A DNA stretch of 10,637 nt from RGIG3009 sp045603285 (GTDB taxonomy: Bacteria > Bacillota > Clostridia > Oscillospirales > Acutalibacteraceae). A program made the position numbers and the translations under genes. The notes below the pieces were generated by a model. That model made no database searches. It saw only the letters and a list, made by a program, of their open reading frames with translations, and was not told the origin of the DNA. The stretch is taken from the NCBI GenBank assembly GCA_045603285.1, contig JAZULW010000116.1, positions 1 through 10,637 on the forward strand, read 5' to 3'. This document shows positions 1 to 5,850 of the stretch, one piece after another. Position 1 is the stretch's first letter. The number at the start of each line of letters is the position of its first letter.

Positions 1-1096
1 AGTCGGCAAAGGCATGACCTGCTTCGTGGGTAACCACTTCCACATCGTGTTGCGTACCGTTAAAGTTTGCGAAAATGAACGGCACTTCGTATGCGTGAAG
101 CGAAGTGCAATAACCGCCGCCCGCTTTTCCTTCCGTGGAAAGAACGTCCAATAGCTCGTTGTCAAGCATCGTATTGAAAAACTCACTTGTTTCGGGGGAG
201 AGTTCATCATAGAACACTTTGCCGTGCGCCAAAATGTCATCGGGCGTGCCGCACGGTTTGGGGTTGCCTGAACGGAACATCAACGCGTTATCGGCAAAAC
301 TCATGGGATACACTTTTCCCAAACGTTTGGCCTGCTCGCGATAAATCGCGTCCGCCACCGGCACCAAGTACTTCACAACAGCGACGCGGAATTTTTCCAC
401 ATCGTCTTTGCCGTAGCAATTACGCCCCATATTGTAGTAACCCAGTTCTGTGTAGCCTTCGTATCCCAATTTTTTGCCCATCGTATCCCGCAGAGCAACC
501 AATTGGTCGTAGATGCCGTCCAATTTCTCTTGATTGTCCTTATACCATTTCCCTTCCGCTTTCCACGCAGCCAAACGGCGCGCATCGTCGGCGTCCGTTT
601 TAAACGGCGACATTTGCGAGATGGTATATTCCCCGCCTTCAAACGGGATCTTGGCCGAAGCCAACAATTTTTCGTATTCTTGTGTTAATTCATTTTCTTT
701 TTGCAGTTCGGGGATGATTTCGGGCGAAAATGCTTTTAAAGCAATTTCCGCGTTAAGAAACATAACATCACCAAACTCTTGCGTAAACTCTTTACGAAAA
801 GGCGATGCCAGCAACGCCATCGTCCATTGTTGTTGATAGGCCTGCAACTCCGGCATTACGGCGTTCCAAAACTTCATTTCCTCGTCATAGAACGTGTCAC
901 GCGTGTCAATGGAATGGCGAATGTGCGCCAAGGTTTCATTTGTCATAAACTGTTTCAGGAACGCTTCCTTTTCCAGAAAGACGGCTCGCGCCTGCTTGTA
1001 ATTTTGAGCCTCCGACAACGATTTGGTAAAGCCCTCAAACTGTTGCTTGGCCATTTCGGGATCGGGACGATGATACGGCATTTCGGAAAATTTCAT
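1..1096 (-). CDS. M3-family oligoendopeptidase, C-terminus off the window
   Basis: Zinc metallopeptidase of the M3 (thimet oligopeptidase/PepF-like) superfamily, expected to be cytoplasmic and to cut short peptides. The start MKFSEMPYHRPD is typical of the clostridial 'M3, not PepF' subgroup, whose members are about 550-570 residues. The first 365 residues are visible. The zinc motif HEAGH lies at residues 357-361 (preceded by VVT, followed by AFAD), immediately before the window edge, so the third zinc ligand and the C-terminal helical domain are outside. No signal peptide is seen. The ATG at 1094-1096 is preceded by a GGAGG site about 7 nt upstream. The gene is monocistronic at its 5' end: it has its own promoter and is separated from the upstream sipL-like gene by a terminator. 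Family assignment is secure; the exact peptide substrates are unknown. Confidence 0.93.
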   Translation of the reverse strand, partial: MKFSEMPYHRPDPEMAKQQFEGFTKSLSEAQNYKQARAVFLEKEAFLKQFMTNETLAHIRHSIDTRDTFYDEEMKFWNAVMPELQAYQQQWTMALLASPFRKEFTQEFGDVMFLNAEIALKAFSPEIIPELQKENELTQEYEKLLASAKIPFEGGEYTISQMSPFKTDADDARRLAAWKAEGKWYKDNQEKLDGIYDQLVALRDTMGKKLGYEGYTELGYYNMGRNCYGKDDVEKFRVAVVKYLVPVADAIYREQAKRLGKVYPMSFADNALMFRSGNPKPCGTPDDILAHGKVFYDELSPETSEFFNTMLDNELLDVLSTEGKAGGGYCTSLHAYEVPFIFANFNGTQHDVEVVTHEAGHAFAD

Positions 1097-1146
1097 AAAA
1101 GACCTCCGCGTCGAGAAATTGCAATAGAAGGCAAATATTTATACTA

Positions 1147-1175
1147 AATATAGCATATAAAACAAAATTAAGCAA
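1147..1175 (-). promoter_or_regulatory. Sigma-A promoter of the M3 peptidase gene
   Basis: On the minus strand a -35 box TTGCTT (1170-1175) is followed by a 17-nt spacer and a -10 box TATATT (1147-1152). The spacer ends in TGC, giving an extended -10. Predicted transcription would start near 1140 and leave a leader of about 45 nt before the ATG at 1096. Confidence 0.75.
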
Positions 1176-1230
1176 GTCTTTCCTTCGTTTTTTTGCAACT
1201 TTGTAACGAAATTATGCATTAGGTATAGCA

Positions 1231-1274
1231 AAAGCCCCCTTGCTTTCCGTTGACCGAGACCGCAAGAGGACTTT
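1231..1274 (-). terminator. Hairpin terminator after the sipL-like gene
   Basis: A 13-bp stem (1262-1274 pairing with 1231-1243, two G-U pairs in the RNA) encloses an 18-nt loop. It begins 5 nt after the TAA stop of the gene ending at 1280. The U tract is short (the 3' side ends GGCTTTTGCT), so termination may be incomplete. Confidence 0.65.
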
Positions 1275-1279
1275 AATAT

Positions 1280-2812
1280 TTATACCATGGGGAGAATCAA
1301 CATTTTATTTTCCGACAGTTTATCGGTGCCCAAAATATCATTTTCTTCGCAAAGACATTTTAAGGCGATGTGTTGACGCTTGGCAATATCCCATACCCTT
1401 TCGCCCGCCGTCGCGAAATAGACTTTCATACAGCATTCTTCCATTGCCGGTTCTGCACGGTATTTCAACTTTTCATCCTTTTCCACTTCACATAAAACCG
1501 CATATCGCTTCACGTTTTCGAAACGGCAATGAATCAAAAACGTAATTTTCAGTTCCACACGATTACCGCTGATTTTCCACTCTGCAGTTAAACATTCTGC
1601 ATCAATCACCATACGATCGGAATATTTTGTGAGCGGCAAGGAGAATTTGGCAGGACGTTCATAAAATGCAAAGCAGTTACGGGAGTCACGCCCCAACATA
1701 CAAACCGAAGTAAGTATCTCTGCACATTTCCCCCTACCTTCCTCAAGCGAGGAAACCGATACAACGTCACACCAAAGATCATCAACGGAAACAATGTCGT
1801 TGTCGGGCAATTCCACCGATACATCAAGCGTTTCGGTGTGACAGGAAATATCCTCAATACAACAAAATTCCATCGTAGTGGGAATCGTTTTTAACGGGAA
1901 TTGTGTATGATAGGCGTCCGTTATCAAGGTGTCCGTTTGCGTTTCATATGCACGAAAACTAAGCAATACTTTTCCACTGAATGACAGCAGTTTGCTTTCA
2001 CCTACAGGTGTTTGTGCCGGATGAGTTTCGCAGTACATCATCGATGCTCGACACTCACACAAACACTCTTCGTTCAAACCGTGCAAATCCACGATCTGAC
2101 TGAAGAGAATGACATTTCGCGATGAACCCAACGTTCCCTCTTCGTTAACCGTATATACACTTTCTAAAACAATCTCGCCTTTTACCACGGCTTTACCGGG
2201 TAAAACTTTGCATTCGGTAACACGCGGAACAGCACCGGTACGAATCAGCATTTGAGCATCGTTTACATTTTCCAATTCCACAATTTCATTCACGGTGAAA
2301 CTTTTTTCTTCCTCTCCGACCAAACGCGTAAACGATACACATTCTTCTTTCGTTTGTAAGGCACTGTCATTTTGGGAATCCAAGATTGTTTTACAACGTT
2401 CGCCGCGAACCATTACTTTTACACCGAAAGCACCGTGTATATCCACACGGCGAGGTCCTGTAGCACGGCAGTTTACGTAATTCACACTTGTAGAAAGTTC
2501 AACCGAATCATTATTGTTCATTTCCTTTACGGTGAAGGAACAGGAGAAAGGCTGAGTGGTTTCAAAACTCCGCACGCATGTTCGTTCCTCGTCCAGATAC
2601 AAAATCTGTAATCCAACCGTTCCATCCGCCGCCACACGATCGCCGCTAATCTGTTTACTTTGCACAACAGGACGCAGGATACATTTTAAAACAGCGGCAA
2701 TATCCGGCAAATAATCGGGAAGAACAAAATCGCAATCGAGCGGCTGTTCCATCACGTCGTCAAATACCGTTTCCATTTTATTCAACTGCTTTGTTATCGC
2801 CTGAAATTCCAT
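1280..2812 (-). CDS. sipL: SipL-like SPOCS (DUF3794) and LysM spore protein
   Basis: A 510-residue protein with the architecture of C. difficile SipL, a mother-cell protein that binds the SpoIVA ATPase and is needed for coat assembly on the forespore. The N-terminal SPOCS/DUF3794 signature is visible as LPDYLPDIAAVLKC (residues 31-44) followed by beta-rich sequence. Further SPOCS-like segments probably fill the middle. A C-terminal LysM-type domain spans about residues 462-510 (VYFATAGERVWDIAKRQHI, then a leucine-rich end LSENKMLILPMV). There is no signal peptide or membrane helix, fitting a mother-cell cytosolic protein that docks on the forespore surface. The ATG at 2812 has AAGGAG about 8 nt upstream. 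A sigma-E-like promoter precedes it, and a spoVM gene lies directly upstream on the same strand. Clostridia carry several DUF3794 paralogues, so orthology to SipL rests on architecture, length and context. Confidence 0.85.
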   Translation of the reverse strand: MEFQAITKQLNKMETVFDDVMEQPLDCDFVLPDYLPDIAAVLKCILRPVVQSKQISGDRVAADGTVGLQILYLDEERTCVRSFETTQPFSCSFTVKEMNNNDSVELSTSVNYVNCRATGPRRVDIHGAFGVKVMVRGERCKTILDSQNDSALQTKEECVSFTRLVGEEEKSFTVNEIVELENVNDAQMLIRTGAVPRVTECKVLPGKAVVKGEIVLESVYTVNEEGTLGSSRNVILFSQIVDLHGLNEECLCECRASMMYCETHPAQTPVGESKLLSFSGKVLLSFRAYETQTDTLITDAYHTQFPLKTIPTTMEFCCIEDISCHTETLDVSVELPDNDIVSVDDLWCDVVSVSSLEEGRGKCAEILTSVCMLGRDSRNCFAFYERPAKFSLPLTKYSDRMVIDAECLTAEWKISGNRVELKITFLIHCRFENVKRYAVLCEVEKDEKLKYRAEPAMEECCMKVYFATAGERVWDIAKRQHIALKCLCEENDILGTDKLSENKMLILPMV

Positions 2813-2846
2813 CTAGATCTCTCCTTTTTACGGCTTTCTTATTGAA

Positions 2847-2875
2847 ACTATATTCTTTCACAAAGAAAAATATGC
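2847..2875 (-). promoter_or_regulatory. Sigma-E-like sporulation promoter of the sipL-like gene
   Basis: On the minus strand GCATATT (2869-2875) matches the sigma-E -35 consensus kmATATT at every position. After a 14-nt spacer comes AATATAGT (2847-2854), which keeps the ATA, A and T of the -10 consensus CATACAnT. Position fits: the predicted start near 2840 leaves a leader of about 28 nt containing the AAGGAG site. A sigma-A reading (TTGCAT with a -10 of TATAGT) needs an over-long 19-nt spacer and is less good. Confidence 0.55.
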
Positions 2876-2878
2876 AAC

Positions 2879-2917
2879 AAAAAAACGAATGGTTGCGTTA
2901 CAACCATTCGCTTTTTT
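2879..2917 (-). terminator. Intrinsic terminator after spoVM
   Basis: A perfect 10-bp stem, CGAATGGTTG (minus strand 2901-2910) with CAACCATTCG (2886-2895), 5-nt loop, followed on the minus strand by seven T (2879-2885). It begins about 10 nt after the spoVM stop. The plus strand also shows a T tract (2912-2917), so it is structurally bidirectional, although no plus-strand gene approaches it. Confidence 0.85.
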
Positions 2918-2919
2918 GT

Positions 2920-3009
2920 TTATTCCACTGCAGTCCCCTTTTTGATTTTAAACCAACTTCTTAATAGTGCGCCAATAAATTTCGGGCTTTTGACTACAAC
3001 GATCTGCAT
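2920..3009 (-). CDS. spoVM: Stage V sporulation protein SpoVM
   Basis: A 29-codon gene: MQIVVVKSPKFIGALL then RSWFKIKKGTAVE, stop TAA. Aligned without gaps to the 26-residue B. subtilis SpoVM, it shares M1, K7, P9, K10, F11, G13 and R17, with conservative V6 for I6 and I12 for L12. In B. subtilis, SpoVM is an amphipathic helix that inserts on the convex outer forespore membrane and anchors SpoIVA; Pro9 is critical for that localisation. The ATG has an AGGGAGGA site 6 nt upstream (3016-3023), a 49-codon membrane-protein gene lies 23 nt further upstream, and a strong terminator follows. The C-terminal tail is three residues longer than in B. subtilis and not obviously conserved. Short length alone would make this doubtful. 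The positional identities plus the adjacent SipL-type gene make the call firm. Confidence 0.92.
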   Translation of the reverse strand: MQIVVVKSPKFIGALLRSWFKIKKGTAVE

Positions 3010-3032
3010 ACAAAATCCTCCCTATGTCCATT

Positions 3033-3182
3033 TTAACCGCACTTTAACAAGGAAAGTCCGGCAAGAACCAAAAGGATCGCCGCTATGATCAAAATGAATC
3101 GCAAAGGAAAGGCAATTACCAACAACACGCCTATACCGAATGTTAAACAATAAGCACCGTATCCTCTGTTTCGTCTGCTCAT
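3033..3182 (-). CDS. Small two-helix membrane protein upstream of spoVM
   Basis: A 49-codon open frame. A basic N-terminus MSRRNRGYGAY is followed by two hydrophobic segments, about residues 12-26 (CLTFGIGVLLVIAFP) and 29-46 (FILIIAAILLVLAGLSLL). They are joined by a Pro-Leu-Arg turn, and the end is KCG. This predicts a helical hairpin with both ends on the positively charged, cytoplasmic side. The ATG has GGGGAG 5 nt upstream. The stop lies 23 nt before spoVM, and the stretch between the flanking terminators contains only these two genes, so they are probably cotranscribed. I do not recognise a named family. A role in sporulation is inferred from context only. Confidence 0.75.
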   Translation of the reverse strand: MSRRNRGYGAYCLTFGIGVLLVIAFPLRFILIIAAILLVLAGLSLLKCG

Positions 3183-3253
3183 TACGCTCTCCCCTTTTGG
3201 CTTCTATAGTAACATCATATTCCTCAGAAGAAAAAAGGTTCGGTTTTTTATAC

Positions 3254-3288
3254 AAAAAAAACCCGTGCAATTTCTTGCACGGGTTTTT
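3254..3288 (-). terminator. Intrinsic terminator of the ABC ATPase gene
   Basis: A 9-bp GC-rich stem CCCGTGCAA/TTGCACGGG (3275-3283 with 3262-3270) with a GAAA tetraloop. It is extended by A-T pairs and followed by eight T on the minus strand (3254-3261). It begins 7 nt after the TAA of the ATPase gene. The 71 nt between it and the next gene (3183-3253) hold that gene's ribosome binding site but no promoter I would call confidently. Confidence 0.93.
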
Positions 3289-3295
3289 GTCAGAA

Positions 3296-4450
3296 TTAGT
3301 TGCAGATGGTTTTCTCGGTATCTTTGTCGAAGAGGTGGATCTTGGTGTTATCCAATACCATTTCCACTTCATCGCCGGGACGAGCCGTAGAGGTCGGGTC
3401 AACACGAGCAACCATATTGAAGCCTTCCACATTGAAGTACAAGAAGGTTTCGGAACCCATCAACTCGGTAACTTCAATGTTTGCTTTGATACGGCAGTCG
3501 CCGAACACTTCCATAAAGCGGGGTTCGTCATGCACATCCTCGGGACGGATACCCATAACGACTTCTTTTTCGTCTTCCTTGCCGAGAAATTCATCCAAAA
3601 TGCCTTTGTGGTTTTTGGAATCCGGCAACGGAATGAGGTATTTAACACCTTTTCTGGTTTTGGTGTCTTCCGTACCAAACTCAACAAAGAATTTGCCGTC
3701 GTTCTTCTTCAACGTGCATTCCACAAAGTTCATTTGCGGGCTACCGATAAAGCCGGCGACAAACATATTACCGGGTCTGGAGTAGAGGTTGTTCGGGGAA
3801 TCAACCTGTTGAATCAAACCGTCTTTCATAACCACGATACGATCCGCCATGGTCATAGCTTCGGTTTGGTCGTGGGTAACGTAGATAAAGGTGGTACCCA
3901 GTTTCTTATGCAATTTGGAGATCTCCGTTCTCATTTGAGCACGAAGTTTGGCGTCCAAGTTGGAAAGCGGTTCGTCAAGCAAGAACACCTTGGGTTCACG
4001 AACGATGGCACGACCGAGCGCAACACGTTGACGTTGACCACCGGACAAAGCCTTCGGCTTTCTATCGAGCAAGTGAGCGATATCCAAGATACGAGCAGCT
4101 TCTTCCACACGACGCTTAATTTCGTCACGCGGAGTTTTGCGCAATTTCAAACCGAACGCCATATTCTCAAACACGGTCATGTGCGGATACAACGCATAGT
4201 TTTGGAACACCATCGCAATGTCGCGATCTTTGGGAGCCACATCGTTGACCAAACGGTCACCAATGTACAGTTCACCATCGGAAATTTCTTCCAGACCGGC
4301 GATCATACGAAGCGTGGTGGACTTACCGCAACCGGAAGGACCAACCAAAATAATAAACTCTTTGTCTTTGATTTCCAAATTAAAATCGGAAACCGCAATA
4401 ACACCGCCGGGATATTTTTTGTAGATCCCTTTTAAAGACAAGCTTGCCAT
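3296..4450 (-). CDS. ugpC: Sugar ABC transporter ATP-binding protein, UgpC/MsmX/MalK type
   Basis: Nucleotide-binding subunit that powers carbohydrate (CUT1-type) ABC importers from the cytoplasmic face. In the 384 residues: Walker A GPSGCGKST at 37-45, Q-loop Q83 (VFQNYALYPHM), ABC signature LSGGQ at 135-139, Walker B VFLLDE at 155-160, D-loop around SNLD 163-166 and H-loop H193 (VTHDQTEAM). The region after about residue 235 is the regulatory OB/TOBE domain of the MalK family, with MGIRPEDV near 294-301. Length and order are normal. No permease or binding-protein gene is adjacent, as is common for the shared ATPase of Bacillota (MsmX/MsiK type), which serves several importers. The ATG is preceded by GGAGG at 4458-4462, spacing 7 nt. 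Between the UgpC and MsmX names the sequence does not decide; the substrate is unknown. Confidence 0.95.
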   Translation of the reverse strand: MASLSLKGIYKKYPGGVIAVSDFNLEIKDKEFIILVGPSGCGKSTTLRMIAGLEEISDGELYIGDRLVNDVAPKDRDIAMVFQNYALYPHMTVFENMAFGLKLRKTPRDEIKRRVEEAARILDIAHLLDRKPKALSGGQRQRVALGRAIVREPKVFLLDEPLSNLDAKLRAQMRTEISKLHKKLGTTFIYVTHDQTEAMTMADRIVVMKDGLIQQVDSPNNLYSRPGNMFVAGFIGSPQMNFVECTLKKNDGKFFVEFGTEDTKTRKGVKYLIPLPDSKNHKGILDEFLGKEDEKEVVMGIRPEDVHDEPRFMEVFGDCRIKANIEVTELMGSETFLYFNVEGFNMVARVDPTSTARPGDEVEMVLDNTKIHLFDKDTEKTICN

Positions 4451-4470
4451 TTGAAAACCTCCATATTTTT

Positions 4471-4500
4471 AGCAGAAAGCCTAACGCGACCCTCTCTGCT
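4471..4500 (-). other. 5'-leader hairpin of the ABC ATPase mRNA
   Basis: AGCAGAGAG (minus strand, 4492-4500) pairs with CTTTCTGCT (4471-4479) through 9 bp including one G-U, around a 12-nt loop. It would begin only about 5 nt from the predicted transcript start and ends about 8 nt before the ribosome binding site. No U tract follows, so it is not a terminator. A stabilising 5' hairpin or a regulator site are both possible. Confidence 0.45.
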
Positions 4501-4511
4501 TTGATGCATTT

Positions 4512-4520
4512 ATTATAACA
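4512..4520 (-). promoter_or_regulatory. Extended -10 promoter of the ABC ATPase gene
   Basis: The minus strand reads TGTTATAAT: a perfect -10 TATAAT (4512-4517) with the TGn extension. No good -35 is found at 17 nt (GGCATA there), which is tolerable for an extended -10 promoter. The predicted start is near 4505, giving a leader of about 55 nt. Confidence 0.65.
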
Positions 4521-4579
4521 ATATTTTTTCCATTATGCCATATCAATAGCATACAAAGATATAAAATTCCTTTGTCTAT

Positions 4580-4605
4580 TTTGAATAAAAAATAGTTTAT
4601 TCAAA
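4580..4605 (-). terminator. AT-rich hairpin overlapping the rsuA stop, possible weak terminator
   Basis: TTTGAATAAA (minus strand, 4596-4605) and TTTATTCAAA (4580-4589) form a perfect 10-bp stem with a 6-nt loop, and the TAA stop of rsuA lies within the 5' arm. The stem is very AT-rich and no U run follows, so termination here would be weak. It is the only candidate before the next promoter. Confidence 0.35.
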
Positions 4606-5307
4606 GGGTTTTTGACATTCTTCACCCGTCATATAGCGGCTTTCGCCTTCTTTCAACAACGGATCCAGCTGTAATTTTCCAATGGAAATGCGCTTAAGAA
4701 AATCGACTCCGAGCCCCCGCACGCCAAACATACGCTTGATCTGATGATAACGCCCCTCGGTAATGACAACTTCCGCTAAAGGGTTATCATCGTCTTCAAG
4801 AATGCGCAACGAAGCAGGTCGACACAACGTTCCGTCCGCCAAAACAATTCCTTTTCGAAATGCGACAATATCCTCTTCCGACAACGGTCCGTCCAAACGC
4901 GCATGGTAGCATTTGGCGACCGATTTTTTGGGTGAAAGCATACGGTGGGCGTAATCGCCGTCGTCCGTTAAAACAACCAACCCAACCGTATCCTTATCCA
5001 AACGGCCGGCAGGAAACAAATGCTTTCGTTGATGTTCAGGCGGCAATAAATCCACCACCGTTTTTACACGAGGATCACGCGAGACACACAAAACACCTGA
5101 CGGTTTATTCATCATTAAATACACAAATTTTTGGTATACGATCGGTTTCCCCTCAACTGTAACCGCATCGTCTTCACAGATTTTGCAAGCGGTGTCACGG
5201 CAAACAACACCGTTCACCGTCACCAGGCCTCGACGAATCAAGCGTGTGGTCTCACTGCGACTCAACGTCCCCTGTGAAGCTATAAACTTATCCAAACGCT
5301 GTGTCAC
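4597..5307 (-). CDS. rsuA: RsuA-family pseudouridine synthase (probable 16S rRNA)
   Basis: Converts a uridine to pseudouridine in rRNA; RsuA itself modifies position 516 of 16S rRNA. The N-terminal S4 RNA-binding domain spans residues 1 to about 55 (QRLDKFIASQGTLSRSE, then RRGLVTVNG). The catalytic domain carries MNKPSGVLC (66-74) and the signature GRLDKDTVGL (101-110) with catalytic Asp104, and the late motif EGRYHQIKRM. At 236 residues it has normal RsuA length. The start is GTG at 5307: the only upstream ATG (5312) is out of frame and meets TGA at once, and the in-frame sequence upstream is closed by a stop. A GAGGA site lies about 12 nt before the GTG, a rather long spacing. The gene is 28 nt downstream of the DUF4830 gene. 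RluB or another family member cannot be excluded, but the length and motif favour RsuA. Confidence 0.92.
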   Translation of the reverse strand: MTQRLDKFIASQGTLSRSETTRLIRRGLVTVNGVVCRDTACKICEDDAVTVEGKPIVYQKFVYLMMNKPSGVLCVSRDPRVKTVVDLLPPEHQRKHLFPAGRLDKDTVGLVVLTDDGDYAHRMLSPKKSVAKCYHARLDGPLSEEDIVAFRKGIVLADGTLCRPASLRILEDDDNPLAEVVITEGRYHQIKRMFGVRGLGVDFLKRISIGKLQLDPLLKEGESRYMTGEECQKPFE

Positions 5308-5335
5308 GGCATTTCACTTCCTCATTTGAATTCGA

Positions 5336-5791
5336 TTAAATTAACGGGGCATCCCCATTCGCCGTTGCAATATGCCCGGCTATTACCGTGTCGCGGTACA
5401 CGTATAAGTATGCATGCGATGGTTCAGTTTCAGCATTAAGAATGCGATATTTGTAACATTTTACCCGTTTCCCCAAATACGCTTCCAAATCAAATCCGAC
5501 CTGTTTTTGGATCTTATTGTACTGTACAATGGTTTCGTCCGTTTGGTCAGGCAAGCGAATCTCTTGCACTTCGACGGCATCGCTTTCCGTTTCATAACCC
5601 AAACGTTTCAGAAAAGCAACCCGTTCCTCCCCTGTTCCGCCACGTGTACTGACAACGGGAATATCATTGGAAGACGATTTGTCTGTCGGGGGAACCGTCA
5701 ATGCCAACAACGCCACCAATGCCACGGCGCAGATACCGACCAATACAGAAACAAGTTGGTTTTTACCGGTCTTGATAGAAAGAACAAACAT
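5336..5791 (-). CDS. DUF4830 domain protein with N-terminal membrane anchor
   Basis: A 151-residue protein. It starts MFVLSIKTGKNQL, then has one hydrophobic helix (about residues 13-32, VSVLVGICAVALVALLALTV), a Ser/Asp-rich linker, and a C-terminal globular part. That part begins GGTGEERVAFLKRLGYE and includes IQKQVGFDLEAYLGKRVKCYKY and a final VYRDTVIAGHIATA strand. This pattern matches the clostridial DUF4830 family as I recall it; function is unknown. The frame is open up to an ATG at 5848, but that start lacks a ribosome binding site. The ATG at 5791 has AAAGGGGA about 9 nt upstream and is chosen. It lies 59 nt after the aminopeptidase stop and 28 nt before rsuA. The predicted topology is N-in with the domain outside the membrane. 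Confidence 0.82.
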   Translation of the reverse strand: MFVLSIKTGKNQLVSVLVGICAVALVALLALTVPPTDKSSSNDIPVVSTRGGTGEERVAFLKRLGYETESDAVEVQEIRLPDQTDETIVQYNKIQKQVGFDLEAYLGKRVKCYKYRILNAETEPSHAYLYVYRDTVIAGHIATANGDAPLI

Positions 5792-5809
5792 TAGATGCAC
5801 ATCCCCTTT

Positions 5810-5827
5810 ACTGATTTTGGTATCAGT
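5810..5827 (-). repeat. Small inverted repeat before the DUF4830 gene
   Basis: ACTGAT (minus strand, 5822-5827) and ATCAGT (5810-5815) flank a 6-nt loop just upstream of the AAAGGGGA ribosome binding site. The stem is only 6 bp and could be chance, a small mRNA hairpin or an operator-like site. Confidence 0.25.
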
Positions 5828-5850
5828 ATACGAGGAAGGCTTCTTCATTA

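Noticed and set aside
3213..3235. Weak sigma-K/sigma-E-like pattern before the small membrane protein gene (AACC, 15 nt, AATATGATG on the minus strand)
   Set aside because: The -10 lacks the leading C and ends TG rather than TA, and no ATA-type sigma-E -35 is present; the match is too poor to call a promoter.
3022..3432. 136-codon minus-strand frame spanning the end of the ABC ATPase gene and the small-gene region
   Set aside because: It runs through the ATPase terminator hairpin and in a different frame through both real genes, with no sensible start or motifs.
3140..4435. 431-codon open frame on the plus strand
   Set aside because: It is antisense to the ABC ATPase gene, has no family-like motifs or ribosome binding site, and arises from the codon bias of the real minus-strand gene.
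5828..5835. TATACT as a -10 box before the DUF4830 gene
   Set aside because: No acceptable -35 lies 16-18 nt upstream and there is no TG extension; read-through from the aminopeptidase gene explains expression.
5792..5848. 19-residue N-terminal extension of the DUF4830 protein
   Set aside because: The ATG at 5848 has no ribosome binding site, while the ATG at 5791 has AAAGGGGA upstream and gives a typical cytoplasmic lead into the membrane helix.
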